This document shows positions 22,597-42,027 of a DNA stretch of 64,000 nt, in pieces. The stretch lies in assembly GCA_949318235.1 (NCBI GenBank), contig OX439131.1:37116828-37180827 (forward strand), read 5' to 3'. The notes beneath the pieces were generated by a model. That model saw nothing but the letters and a program-made list of their open reading frames with translations, was not told where the DNA came from and did no database searches. This stretch comes from Ecdyonurus torrentis. Taxonomy: Eukaryota; Arthropoda; Insecta; Ephemeroptera; Heptageniidae. Position numbers and translations under genes: made by a program. The number at the start of each line of letters is the position of its first letter. Within the stretch, counting starts at the first letter, position 1.

Positions 22597-23499
22597 GCAT
22601 GAATATGTTTTTTTAAAGTTTGTTGTAAGTCAAAATGTTGTATAAATTTTATTTATCGTGAAAAAAAATTGAATTTTAAATTTATGTTAATCACATTCAA
22701 ACGTGTGCATGAATCACTAAAAAATATTTCTTCATGAAAAAAAAAAGTGTTATATGCTAATTTTATTGACAGTTTTTAATTAAGTCTTATTTTAGTTCGA
22801 AAAAGCCATATTTTAATAAACATTTTTTTAATAACATTAATATATTCAGTATACCTAGAAAATTTGTTTAAAAATATTTTTATTGATATTAAGGGCAGAA
22901 CCTATAGTAATATTTTTATATAATTATTCATTTTTATTGCCTAAAGGTGTTTTTAGTATAAAAAAAAATCTACATATTTTTACACAATTTCCTTTAAAAT
23001 ATATATTTTTTTATAAATGCAAACAGTTAACGAAAAAAAAATTAAAGGAAAAGAAAATTATATGTGTATGCGTTCGTTCTGTAAACTACACACAAATATT
23101 GAGCCAGCTTCGATATTTTTCCTTTGTTAAGAACACCTGATCATGACGTCACTACCTGTTTTCGACGTTCATATGTATGGTGGATCATTGCTATTTCTCC
23201 ATTTAGAACTTTATATCTGATAAAAATGAACAAAGCTTCAAAAAAAAAAGTTCCATGCTCAAGCAGAGACTCACTTTTATGGGCTCAAAAAAACAAAATC
23301 AACCAATGAATGTGTGTATTATTTTAGGCAGCCAATCATTGATAAGGAACCTCACTATACAGAGCAAACTATTATGTATACACATGACAATATTAAAGGT
23401 TAAAGTGTACAAAATTGCTTACACTGCTTGTAGCATTATAATGAGTGAGAGAGCAGCATTTTTCATAAGGATTTCATAGCACAGTTCTTACGTTAGAAT
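22597..23499. other. AT-rich stretch with a CRE-containing GC piece
   Basis: At 23140-23175 the sequence CATGACGTCACTACCTG shares GACGTCACTACCT with 26973-26985. Overlapping frames at 22883-23479 show no domain. No gene is supported. Confidence 0.4.
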
Positions 23500-23675
23500 A
23501 TCTCCTTGACAGTGCAAGGTGCGTACCTAGATGTTTCTATGGTTTCTTTAAGCTGTCATGGCAAATAATGGGCTGTTAAGCTAGACATGTGTGTTCAATT
23601 TCATAACATCAGTTTATAAAACTATGTCTTGATAGGACTTTAAGGAAAGTGTAGCACGATAACACAATATGAAAT
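23500..23675 (+). repeat. Dispersed repeat of unknown class, copy 2
   Basis: Diverged direct-orientation relative of the block at about 17130-17405. Shared pieces include GTGCGTAC, TGTCATGG, GGGCTGT, CAGTTT, ATGTCTTGA and ACACAATAT, in the same order. Ends are not defined and there is no open frame. Confidence 0.45.
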
Positions 23676-24423
23676 AAAAATAATAATATGAAATAAAATA
23701 GAGCTGCACATGGTGGCTATATACTTAAACATTTAATTTAAATAATCGTCTTTATTCAAAAATATAATAAACGTAAGATACGTATATTTAGATAGGTAAA
23801 ATACAGAGAAACTCCGCCCCCAAAAACGGAAATAGCTGGTCAGCAACGTAACAACGGGATTCGTTGAGTAATTATATTATAAATATTTATAATCAAGAGT
23901 TTTAGTCAGATAAATATTGCTAAATTATCACTTTACAATATAAAAATTAATGACATAGCTTTTAATTTTTTATCACTTCAATTTACGGTTTAGAAATAGT
24001 GAATGACTTCAGATTGCTCGTGCAACTTTATTGAAAAAGGAACATTTTTTAATAACTTCTCATTTAAATTTAATATACTCTAAAAATCTAAATGCAACGT
24101 AAAATAAAAGTTGAAAAATTGAAGTTTAACTACGGACCAATAAATAAGGATCTACATCATTGGAGACAGTGTACGAAAGCTCTGAATTCACTCGATTAAC
24201 ATTACAGGCATAGGAGCATCCATTGTTTGGCAACGCAGAAGGGCACGGGGAACAGAGGGGGATAATATTTTCGCGGTATAATGTACCTATCTAAATATAT
24301 GTATCTTAAATAAACGTATTTATCACCTGTATTAAAAAATTGTTACGGGGTAAAGGAATTGTTTACACGTGTGATTAATAATGAGTTTACATCTTGTCTA
24401 TGCCTACCCATATTATTTACGTT

Positions 24424-24425
<2 letters not shown>
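23676..24425. other. AT-rich stretch with a GC-moderate piece
   Basis: 24170-24290 is GC-richer (GGCAACGCAGAAGGGCACGG, then TTTTCGCGG). CTCCGCCCCCAAAAACGG occurs at about 23812. No frame or RNA structure is recognisable. Confidence 0.4.

Positions 24426-24458
<33 letters not shown>
24425..24458 (+). repeat. (CT)n microsatellite, about 34 bp
   Basis: Perfect CT array followed by degenerate CACTCTTACTCTTATTC. Confidence 0.93.
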
Positions 24459-24463
<5 letters not shown>

Positions 24464-24589
24464 TACTCTTATTCTACGCTTATCGCTACGATACTTTTAT
24501 TCATGTTGTAAGTCTTGATAGAAACAAATGACTGGAAATTAATTATTCCAGCAGGCAGGCACGACGGATGAATAATCTTGCTGATAATG

Positions 24590-24680
24590 ACGGGGAGGGG
24601 GGGGGGACAGGAAAAAGTAACTTTACCGCACCTTTTTTTTCTCTCTCTCTTTCTCTTTCTTTCTTTCTATTTTTTTTTCA
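24590..24680 (+). repeat. G10 run and pyrimidine-rich tract
   Basis: CGGGGAGGGGGGGGGGACAGG is followed about 25 bases later by a T/C-only tract (TTTTTTTTCTCTCTCTCTTT and on). Overlapping plus-strand frames here are composition artefacts. Confidence 0.7.
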
Positions 24681-24779
24681 CTGTAAGCATGCCTCAAAGT
24701 CATCTCATCTTACACAACAACATCTTTCTATTAAGCTTTTCAAAACAAAATACGTTTTAAAAATATAAAAAAAATATAC

Positions 24780-25221
<442 letters not shown>

Positions 25222-25414
25222 CATTATTTTACAAAGTATCAACTTAAAGATCATTGCATGAAGGTTAAATAGCACAATATTCTTTAAAACGAGATTTATT
25301 TTATTGACATATCATTAGTAAAGAAGCAAAAGAGAGAATATATACATAAAAAAAAGAGAGATGTTTAAAAAAAGTCCGCAAAAAGCTTTAAGAAGCAAAC
25401 GAAGATCGATAAGT

Positions 25415-25615
25415 TAGTGAAGCACAGTCGCGGCACGACTTCATTAAGCCTTTTGCGCTAATTGCTCGATTTCTCTTTCTGTTAGAGGCAGCAAGCTAGC
25501 TAAGTTGGCTGTATGCTGCTTGCCGCTTGCTAGACTCACTCACTCATTCACTCACACATCTCAAAGCGAGTGTCTTTTACTTTGGGGGCCTTCATGAACG
25601 TCTAACCACAAAACC
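25415..25615. other. GC-rich patch, possible regulatory element
   Basis: Contains CAGTCGCGGCACGACTTC, the homeodomain-type core GCGCTAATTGCTC, an AGCAAGCTAGCTAAG/GCTTGCCGCTTGCTAG pairing and CTCACTCACTCATTCACTCA repeats. The minus strand has a short frame from ATGAAGGCCCCCAAAG that meets a GTGAGT donor-like site after 13 codons. I recognise no protein. A conserved non-coding element or a small first exon are possible. Confidence 0.25.
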
Positions 25616-25771
25616 ACGTACATTTGTCTTCCTAAAAACATGCTTATTTTAACAGTGAATAATATAAATGTACTTGTATAGTAATAAGAGCATTTAGAAA
25701 TTAACTTTTTTTTATACTTTTATTTCTTTTTATTTCATATTAAATTAAAATATTATTTAAATTATCTTATA

Positions 25772-25772
<1 letters not shown>

Positions 25773-25808
<36 letters not shown>
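25773..25808 (+). repeat. Poly-A run (A36)
   Basis: Uninterrupted A homopolymer. No retroelement body is recognised to its left. Confidence 0.92.

Positions 25809-30013
<4,205 letters not shown>

Positions 30014-30058
<45 letters not shown>
30014..30058 (+). repeat. Poly-T run (T45)
   Basis: Uninterrupted T homopolymer after AGGGGAAGGGTGGGGTAG. Confidence 0.92.
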
Positions 30059-30062
<4 letters not shown>

Positions 30063-30582
30063 ATTCGAAACTACAAAATCACTATCATGGGTTTCGTTTG
30101 GAATATTTAACAACCTCATACAGATTTTTTATTTTATTCAGTATTCTTTTGCTTTCTTTTTTTCTTCTTTTATCATAAAAAAGCAAAAGCATTATTCTTT
30201 GTCAATATTTTATACAATCTTGTAGAAATTGTGATTATGTTTGTTTTTTTATTATAATTTTTTTTTTACTGTAACAAAGAAAAAAAGTCTGTTTAAATAT
30301 TAAAATTGTCAATAGTTACTAAAATTTTATTATACATATTTCCATTTGAAATGAAGATTTTTTTTGTATAAATCTAAAACCTAGAGCTAAGAAAAATGTT
30401 TGTTTACGAGACGTAAATATTACAGTAAAAAAATGAATATTAAAATAATAATTCATTACCGAATAACAATAATTGAAATTTAGATATGAATAATTCTATT
30501 CAAACATATACAGACATGTCGTAAATAAACTGTAGTAAGAGATCAATTGCTTTACATTGTATCTATTAAACAATAAGGATTG

Positions 30583-30584
<2 letters not shown>
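30059..30584. other. AT-rich non-coding stretch
   Basis: No feature can be supported. Confidence 0.55.

Positions 30585-30624
<40 letters not shown>
30585..30624 (+). repeat. (AT)n microsatellite, about 40 bp
   Basis: Perfect AT array. Confidence 0.93.
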
Positions 30625-30628
<4 letters not shown>

Positions 30629-30759
30629 AGAAGATTCTCTAGTCTACTGTTATATTCAATTTAATTAGGTAAAGTAAGAGAACAATTTAATCAAAATGTC
30701 TATCTATATTGAGATCAAAAGTTATATATGTATAAACTCGAAGTACATACATGTCTTGT

Positions 30760-30762
<3 letters not shown>

Positions 30763-30821
<59 letters not shown>
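30763..30821 (+). repeat. (AT)n microsatellite, about 59 bp
   Basis: Perfect AT array; the 140 bases between it and the previous array are unremarkable. Confidence 0.95.
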
Positions 30822-30824
<3 letters not shown>

Positions 30825-31055
30825 GTGTATAATTTTGCAATGAAGTAATATATACCACACGAACATTTCACTATGCGGTGCCTTATAATATGTATATATC
30901 ATACTGTATACATGTAGGATTAAATAGATGTTATACATAACATACGTATAAAAAGATTTTATTATATCTTTATATGTGTTGAAGATACCATAGTAGTATG
31001 TTAGAGCATAGCAACGTCCACCAATCTTTCCTATAATAAAGCAAGTGCGAGAGAA

Positions 31056-31058
<3 letters not shown>

Positions 31059-31090
<32 letters not shown>
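31059..31090 (+). repeat. (CT)n array, left arm of a CT/GA pair
   Basis: About 32 bases of CT. The GA arrays that follow are its reverse complement and could pair with it in single-stranded DNA or RNA. Confidence 0.93.
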
Positions 31091-31092
<2 letters not shown>

Positions 31093-31154
31093 AAGGCGGC
31101 ACACAAAAGAGCAGGTTCTGTGTGATATTGAAGGCTTCTCATCTTCAGCTAGAC
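31091..31154. other. GC-moderate unique spacer between CT and GA arrays
   Basis: GGAAGGCGGCACACAAAAGA and the sequence that follows form the loop between complementary microsatellites. No gene is recognised. Confidence 0.4.
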
Positions 31155-31174
31155 GAGAGAGAGAGAGAGAGAGA
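31155..31174 (+). repeat. Short (GA)n array
   Basis: About 20 bases, opposite in strand sense to the CT array about 65 bases to its left. Confidence 0.9.
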
Positions 31175-31227
31175 AGAACCGGGCTGCTAGCAAAATTCCA
31201 CTCGGTGCATGTAATTCCTTACCAAAA

Positions 31228-31685
<458 letters not shown>

Positions 31686-31840
31686 TGTTGCGCTCTCGTT
31701 AATTTGTGCAGTCTTTTGTTTCGGTGTGCTTCGCCGCTCGCGCTTTTCCTTTGCTGTCTGAATTAATGAGTGACTCTAGTCTGAAAGATGTAATCATACT
31801 GCCGCCACTGCTACTGCTGTATGTGACGTCAGCTTTTGTG
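31686..31840 (-). other. CpG-rich patch with a possible small minus-strand exon
   Basis: GC-rich island with CTTCGCCGCTCGCGC on the plus strand. On the minus strand a pyrimidine-rich tract ends ...CACAAAAG/CTGACGTCACATACAG. The frame then stays open for about 43 codons: a Ser/Gly stretch, then MITSFRLESLINSDSKGK and a stop at about 31700. The FRLESLI piece loosely resembles short hydrophobic repressor motifs of homeodomain proteins, but no domain follows. TGACGTCA lies at its edge (31824-31831). The open length is not beyond chance. A regulatory island is equally likely. Confidence 0.2.
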
Positions 31841-33035
<1,195 letters not shown>

Positions 33036-33300
33036 ATATGGACAGTGTGATAATATTGCAGTAGGGTGTAAAGTGCAACAATAGTGAGAAAAAGATGCAT
33101 TACTTGCACACAATCTGCACTCAGCGTGCACACTTGGCTGCTTAGTAAAAGCTCGAGGCTTCTCTCTCTCTCTCTCCGGATACAGTAGATTGAGATGGGA
33201 TCTCTTCAAACACCTTCCGTAACTCACCCTGCTTCTGCAATTTCACTCTACTATCTCTTTATTCTCTCTTTTCATCACTCTCACACACACACAAAACTAC
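33036..33300. other. GC-moderate patch with short (TC)n
   Basis: Contains CACTCAGCGTGCACACTTGG, a short TC array at 33161-33176, and a second GC-moderate half (GATCTCTTCAAACACCTTCC). Frames of 73-76 codons run through it on both strands without a known domain. It could be regulatory. The call is descriptive only. Confidence 0.3.
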
Positions 33301-34531
33301 CATATTATGTTTATCACCCCTACTGTGTGTATACCTTAAAACGGGGTGCAAATATAAAATTCTATACTCGCTTAAAGCCAAACTTTTTCTCTCAGTTTAT
33401 TTTTAAAGTTTGCTATACTAAATAAAATAAAAAAACCTTTTTATTTGATTGTAAATTCTTTCGTATATTTTTCTTTAATACTGTATGAATGAAATTGAAT
33501 TTTTTTATAAAAATTATAATTTATTAAAAAATATATTTATAGTATATTTTTAAAGTGGGAAAAAATTATAATTTATATGAAAGGAAAAAATCAAAATGTA
33601 CAAGAAAAAGAAGATGAGTTGAAGTTAAAAAAAAATCGATGCATACATTTGCGATTGTAAATTTTGATTATGCTGAAAGTTGATATTATAAGAAAAAAAA
33701 AGGGAAAAAAGAAGGAAAAAAGGAAAGAAAAAGAAAAGAGAATTTTCATAATGAGAAAAGTTTTGACTGCAGCAGCTACTGAATTACGTTTTCACTACGA
33801 AATATGAGCTCCGCAACTGATGCCCAAACTAACTACAAATTTCAATTTGATATCATCTATGAAGAATAGTAATTTAACATTTTTTTATATATGTATATAA
33901 CAAAAAAAATGAAAGTTTAATTTTTCTTAACTTATAACAAAAGAATAATTTATGTTATTTGAATTTTATATATAAGAAAAGAAAAACTAATTTGAAAACA
34001 TCTTCTTATTTTTACTTCAAATATGTTTGATAAATTTTTACTGTATAATTACAATACTTTTATTAATTATTTTTCAATGGTATTGACTGATATCTTAGTT
34101 ATGTTAATTGCGTTCACTTAATATTTTATTTTCGTAAAATGTACAGCGTTGCTCTAATTTTTTTAAAGGTATTTTAAAATGCTTTTTTTGTCACAGTGAC
34201 TACAACATATTAAGCGGAAACTTAGAAGTTTTATATCTCTATATTTTTTGTGGCCATTAAAATAACTATCATTTTAAAGCTTATTGTTTTAGCTACCTCT
34301 AAAAAAATGCATGTCAATGAGTCATCACTGAATTAATTAATAAATGTTTAAATTAACATGAAAAATTATAGGTCTAAAATTAAAAAAAAAAAAAACTTCT
34401 AAATTTTGGACAGTGATGACTGACGACCCATAATTTTTACATTTTTAGAATCTTCTTAGTACATAGAGTATCATTCTGCAAGAAAGAGATCCAGATTGTG
34501 ATGACTTTTGTTATCATATCACTAGTACCTC
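33301..34531. other. AT-rich non-coding stretch
   Basis: A short imperfect inverted pair, TGAGTCATCACTG at 34318 and CAGTGATGACTGA at about 34411, spans about 106 bases. It is too weak to call an element. No gene is seen. Confidence 0.45.
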
Positions 34532-34568
34532 TCTCTCTCTCTCTCTCTCTCCCTCTCTTTCTCTCTCT
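34532..34568 (+). repeat. (CT)n microsatellite, imperfect
   Basis: CT array with CCCTCTTT interruptions. Confidence 0.9.
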
Positions 34569-35188
34569 TCAATAGCACCGTTTTTAAATAACTATCGTAT
34601 CAATATGTAAGATAGTTTTATTTTTATTTTTCAGATGATACTTCTTTTATATGACATAAAAGTTACCTTACTATCTCCTTTTAGCAAATACGCAGTCTAA
34701 AACAATTGTTTCCTAATTATGTCAAGTTCACCTAAAATAATTCAATATTCTAAAATAATATCACCACCTCTGTATAGTATTAATATTTTGTAAAGCCTTA
34801 TAATAAAGTACCATTATTTGCTCTGTATTAGAGAACATTTAAATTATTAAATTAACAGATAAATCATTTTTAATAGAACATATTAGACTAATGGATGCTA
34901 ATAAAGTATGGTCAATTAGTAATATTTCATATTATATAGTGAATTAGAACGATTAAATTAGAGCTGCATCAGCATTTCTACTTCTACTAATACAACATGT
35001 ATGTGTAAACATAAATGCAATTAGTATAGAATGTATATTGAGGAGAGACAAAAGCAAAGGGAATACAAAACCTTTGTCTTCATAACAGCTTCAACTTTTT
35101 TTGTGATAAAAACCCAATTAAAAAAATGTGCCAATAAAGAGTGAGTGCTAATTGAACTGGAGAAAGTATATCTGATGATGTGACTTTT

Positions 35189-35191
<3 letters not shown>
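34569..35191. other. AT-rich non-coding stretch
   Basis: No feature can be supported. Confidence 0.5.

Positions 35192-35259
<68 letters not shown>
35192..35259 (+). repeat. (GA)n microsatellite, about 68 bp
   Basis: Perfect GA array. Confidence 0.95.
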
Positions 35260-35263
<4 letters not shown>

Positions 35264-35548
35264 TCAGGAAAATATCCGTAAATAAATACACAATGTACTT
35301 TATCCCCCTTTTATATTTTAAGAGGATTTTATATTGTACAAAAGCTTTATGTTTATAAATTTCATATTAATATTCTCTCTTTTTTTTCTCTCTCTGTTAT
35401 GACTTTTAAATTATTATTATCTTGAGAGCAATGAAAAGTATAGAGTAATTATTTTTTGTTGATAACACTTGTAATATGGAAAGAAGGGAGAGTACAAAAT
35501 ATTAAAACTTTTTTTAATGTTGTAAAATGTGCTTTCTTTGTCATCTAA

Positions 35549-35550
<2 letters not shown>

Positions 35551-35582
<32 letters not shown>
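35551..35582 (+). repeat. (CT)n microsatellite, about 32 bp
   Basis: Perfect CT array; the 290 bases to its left are AT-rich and featureless. Confidence 0.94.
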
Positions 35583-35586
<4 letters not shown>

Positions 35587-35666
35587 TTCTCTACGTTCAA
35601 TTATAAAAAAAAAAACGATAGAAACACAAATTTAAATGTAATTTCTTGTCATTTACATGTGTAATA

Positions 35667-35861
35667 AATTTTTTTTTTTTTTTTATTTTTTTTTTTTTTT
35701 ATTTTTTCAAACACACAAATATACAAAGTCCAACCAAGGCATAGCCTTATCGGTTGGTTCATTTATTGTTACACAATCGTGTCTTATTATATTATATTAC
35801 TACATATACATATTTTTTATTATATATATTTCAAAAGCAAATAAAGTACGTATTTACACAA

Positions 35862-35923
<62 letters not shown>

Positions 35924-36535
35924 CATTTAAGAGAAGTATTTTTATAATACAAGAAGCAAAAATTAATCATCATTAATCAATACAAACAGCAAAAAATTGT
36001 TCAACATTTTATAAATTATCAAGAAAGAATTTTTTCATATTAAATTTCGTTTCATTTTTATTTGCAAAACTTTTTAATTCTGATGGAATTTGATTCCATA
36101 ATTTAGGAAGTAAAAATTTTTTGTCCTTTCAGTGAATCTATTTACAATTTTTGGTACAAATAAAGGATTGGTCACTGCTGTTCTGGTACTATAAATATGA
36201 GTTCTCGGTATACCATGAGAATTTTCAAAATAATTTTCACAAATAAAAGAACATTTAAACATTTCTTCTATTGGCAATATCTTAAAGTACTTAAAATATT
36301 CAAGATCACTTTTTAGCTTATTTCCTTTTTTTAAAATTTTTAATATTCTTATTTGCATTTTTTTCAATTCCCATAATTTACCTGATTTAGTACAACCATA
36401 AGATAATAAACCGTATAATATATGTGGATGTACAAAAGAAAAATATAATTGTCTCATCGTCTGTTCATTCACATATGATCTTACTGTTTTTAATTTAAAA
36501 ATTGCAGATCTCAATTTATTTAACAGTTGCATAAT
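35667..36535 (-). mobile_element. Non-LTR retrotransposon 3' end, copy B
   Basis: A 5'-truncated insertion read on the minus strand. It holds the C-terminal part of a reverse transcriptase ORF, then a 3' UTR with an internal T58 (plus strand, 35866-35923). Next comes the conserved stem CCAACC-AAGGC-ATA-GCCTT-ATC-GGTTGG at about 35729-35756, and finally an A-rich tail (T-rich on the plus strand, 35667-35706). Copy A near 1.5 kb has the same tail order. The internal T58 is not at the element end, so it probably expanded after insertion. The upstream edge is occupied by an inverted copy of the same sequence. Confidence 0.85.
36000..36535 (-). pseudogene. Reverse transcriptase C-terminal fragment of a CR1/L2/Jockey-like element
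   Basis: The sense strand reads QLLNKLRSAIFKLKTVRSYV, then LYFSFVHPHILYGLLSYGCT. This is the thumb-side block of non-LTR reverse transcriptases (Y-F-S-x-x-H-x-x-x-Y-G). The family protein normally continues to a P-K-L-W-N-x-I-P block. In this copy that block is shifted out of frame by one base relative to copy A: after GAAAGGACA there are 14 bases before CCTAAA, against 15 in copy A. The actual frame therefore ends early at 36074. In the other frame, LPKLWNQIPSELKS and a basic tail to a TAA near 36008 are visible. No endonuclease or catalytic RT motifs are present, so it cannot be active. Confidence 0.8.
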
Positions 36536-36857
36536 ATGCAAATCCCAATCAAATTATGCAACTGTTAAATAAATTGAGATCTGCAATTTTTAAATTAAAA
36601 ACAGTAAGATCATATGTGAATGAACAGACGATGAGACAATTATATTTTTCTTTTGTACATCCACATATATTATACGGTTTATTATCTTATGGTTGTACTA
36701 AATCAGGTAAATTATGGGAATTGAAAAAAATGCAAATAAGAATATTAAAAATTTTAAAAAAAGGAAATAAGCTAAAAAGTGATCTTGAATATTTTAAGTA
36801 CTTTAAGATATTGCCAATAGAAGAAATGTTTAAATGTTCTTTTATTTGTGAAAATTA
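36231..36857. repeat. 305-bp inverted duplication inside the retrotransposon
   Basis: 36231-36535 and 36553-36857 are reverse complements of each other with no difference that I can find. They flank a 17-base spacer (ATGCAAATCCCAATCAA). The right arm therefore encodes the first 100 residues of the same reverse transcriptase fragment on the plus strand (36556-36858). It breaks off at GTGAAAATTA, followed by non-homologous AT-rich DNA. Both arms start at the same retrotransposon point. A recent duplication, an unusual integration event or a fold-over assembly artefact could each explain it. Confidence 0.85.

Positions 36858-39835
<2,978 letters not shown>

Positions 39836-39907
<72 letters not shown>
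39836..39907 (+). repeat. (CT)n microsatellite, about 72 bp
   Basis: Perfect CT array, second of three. Confidence 0.96.
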
Positions 39908-39910
<3 letters not shown>

Positions 39911-39968
39911 TCCATATTCCAGTACTGTTGGGTTAACATAGTAACTCACCTTCAATCTCACGTCATAC

Positions 39969-39991
39969 ACTCTCTCTCTCTCTCTCTCTCC
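39969..39991 (+). repeat. Short (CT)n array
   Basis: Third CT array of the cluster. Confidence 0.9.
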
Positions 39992-40599
39992 CGTATATAG
40001 TATTGTAAAATATGAATAATCAAATGTACTATAAGTCACAACACGTACTCGTACTGTGTACATACTGACACAAAGTCAACACAACAACAGACATTATCAC
40101 TCCCAATTACTATCGTATTACATTGCAAGACGTATAAAATAGCATAAAAAATGTAAGCTATAAAATTCATATTTTATTCGAAAAAAAAAATCAATCATAC
40201 TTCTGGCAATACAGTAACAGGTAACGTCACATATAACAATGTATTTCTTATTAATAAAAACCACTCGTCATCTATTAATGTGAACAATCACTAAACTAAA
40301 TTACCACATCACAAACAAAATTATTTTTAATAACATTTATATTATTCTGCTCTATATTTAATGTAAAATTTTCATTTATATAAAATATATTACACAATGG
40401 GATATAAACTAAAAACTTTCAATTATATTCTGGAAAAACAGATGATGAAATAAGTGAGTTATTTTTAAAATGTGTTATATTCAATTTAAAATAAATTTAA
40501 TTTAAAGTTCTACGTTAAAATTGGTATTGGAATAGTTATTTTATATTCATTATAAAAATAAGAATTAAAATCAAATTTTTAATGAAAATTTTATATTAC
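39992..40599. other. AT-rich non-coding stretch
   Basis: No feature can be supported. Confidence 0.5.
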
Positions 40600-40916
40600 T
40601 TGAAGGCGTAGAACACTTTGAAAGACAAACATGTATAATATCCTAAAATATCTAAATATCAACGTTGATTTTTCCGGAGTCATTGATTTCTCATTTATTT
40701 TCCATTTGCGAAATGACAGCTCCGGGTTTATGACGTTACAGCTCACTAGTTCACGGTTGTGGAAACAGGCAAGCTGTGACGTCATAAGCCCGCAGCCGCC
40801 ATTTCGTGAATGGAAAATAAATTAGAAATCGATGACTCCGGCCAATTCAACGTTGATATTGAGGTATGTTAGGATGTTAGAAATGTTTTTTTGTTCCAGG
40901 TGTTCTACACCTTTAA
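40600..40916 (+). mobile_element. 317-bp TTAA-type foldback element with a central CRE
   Basis: The left end TTGAAGGCGTAGAACAC and the reverse complement of the right end TTAAAGGTGTAGAACAC match closely. Pairing continues to the centre through ATCAACGTTGA, GGAGTCATTGATTTC, TTTCCATTTGCGAAATG and AGCTCACTAGTTCACGG. Almost the whole element is one imperfect hairpin. TGACGTCA lies at 40777-40784 and a near-match ATGACGTTACA at 40730 is its arm partner. Reading frames on both strands are by-products of the palindrome. The TTAA-like ends suggest piggyBac- or Kolobok-type mobilisation, which is an inference. Confidence 0.8.
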
Positions 40917-40919
40917 GAA

Positions 40920-40941
40920 TTTTTTTTTTTTTTTTTTTTTT
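40920..40941 (+). repeat. Poly-T run (T22)
   Basis: Homopolymer starting four bases after the end of the foldback element. Confidence 0.9.
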
Positions 40942-41984
40942 GGTAGGCTCATAACTTTGAAATTTAAAAGTTAACTTCCTAATTTTTTAAGCCGTTCATC
41001 AGTCATCAGTGATAAAAATTTCAACACCAATGACTGTCAGATCCGGAACCGTTATGAAATAAATTAAATCAGTATGGAATCTTATGTGAATAAAATTGAA
41101 AATGTTTAAATTTATTTTTTTGAATTTTTCAATTTTTTTTTTATTTATTAATCACTCTGCAAAAAATAAAAAAAATAAAAAAAGTGATTATAGATGTTGT
41201 AGTCAAAATTTCATTTTCAGCTTTATTATGGCATAATATACAAAGCACTCTTAATATGTTACATATTTAAGTACTGAAATTATGCCCCAAGTTGTATGTG
41301 AAATAATTTTGATGTGGTAAACTATGTTAGCAGACTTAATCACTTGGCAAATAAACTCAAAATATTATTAAATATTTCGTATAACCAAATATGTGGAAAT
41401 ACTAACAATTTAAATTTACGTAACGTTATCATGTTTTGAATGTCATTTTCATTCATTAATCTTACATAATTTTTTCTAAAATAACACATTCGAGTAAAGT
41501 GAATATATATTCGGATTAATTGATCTGACATTACTTAACTACCTTTGAACTTCAAATAGAAAAAAAGTAAGGTATTTTCATCTTCATATTTTTATTATTA
41601 TTATTTTTTTCACTTAAAATTCCTCACAAATGATCAAAAATTTCTAAGTTAAAGAGAATATTATACGAATAATGAAGAAATATTTTTAGCTCTTTTTGAA
41701 CCAAATTAAAATAGTCATTTTATTGAACGGAGAAAAAAAATATTTATAACTCAATTAGTTTGAAGTTTTTTCAAACTCATTTAAAAATATCTCTTAATTT
41801 TTTTTATAACTTATTCTTCAGATCAATGAAACCTTAAAAATGTTTAGTAATTACTTTTGAAAAAGAATCAGCATAAGTTTTTTTTTTTTTTTTTTTTTAC
41901 GAAATAATTTTGTAGCTTTAGAGAAAATAAATGTAAAACATAACTTTAGTAAACAAAGAAACTTTTTTTTTTCCAATTTAATGA
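40942..41984. other. AT-rich non-coding stretch
   Basis: 41030-41060 holds CAGATCCGGAACCG. A T20 run lies at 41879-41898. No gene or element is seen. Confidence 0.5.
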
Positions 41985-42027
41985 GCTATATATATATATA
42001 TATATTATATATATATATATATATATA
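41985..42027 (+). repeat. (AT)n microsatellite, interrupted
   Basis: Two AT blocks separated by a phase slip (TATTATAT). Confidence 0.9.

Noticed and set aside
34318..34423. Inverted pair TGAGTCATCACTG / CAGTGATGACTGA as a MITE
   Set aside because: The arms are short and imperfect, the interior shows no further pairing and there is no second copy.
40591..40825. Pair of 64-codon frames on opposite strands as genes
   Set aside because: Both fall inside the hairpin element and are mirror images of its arms.
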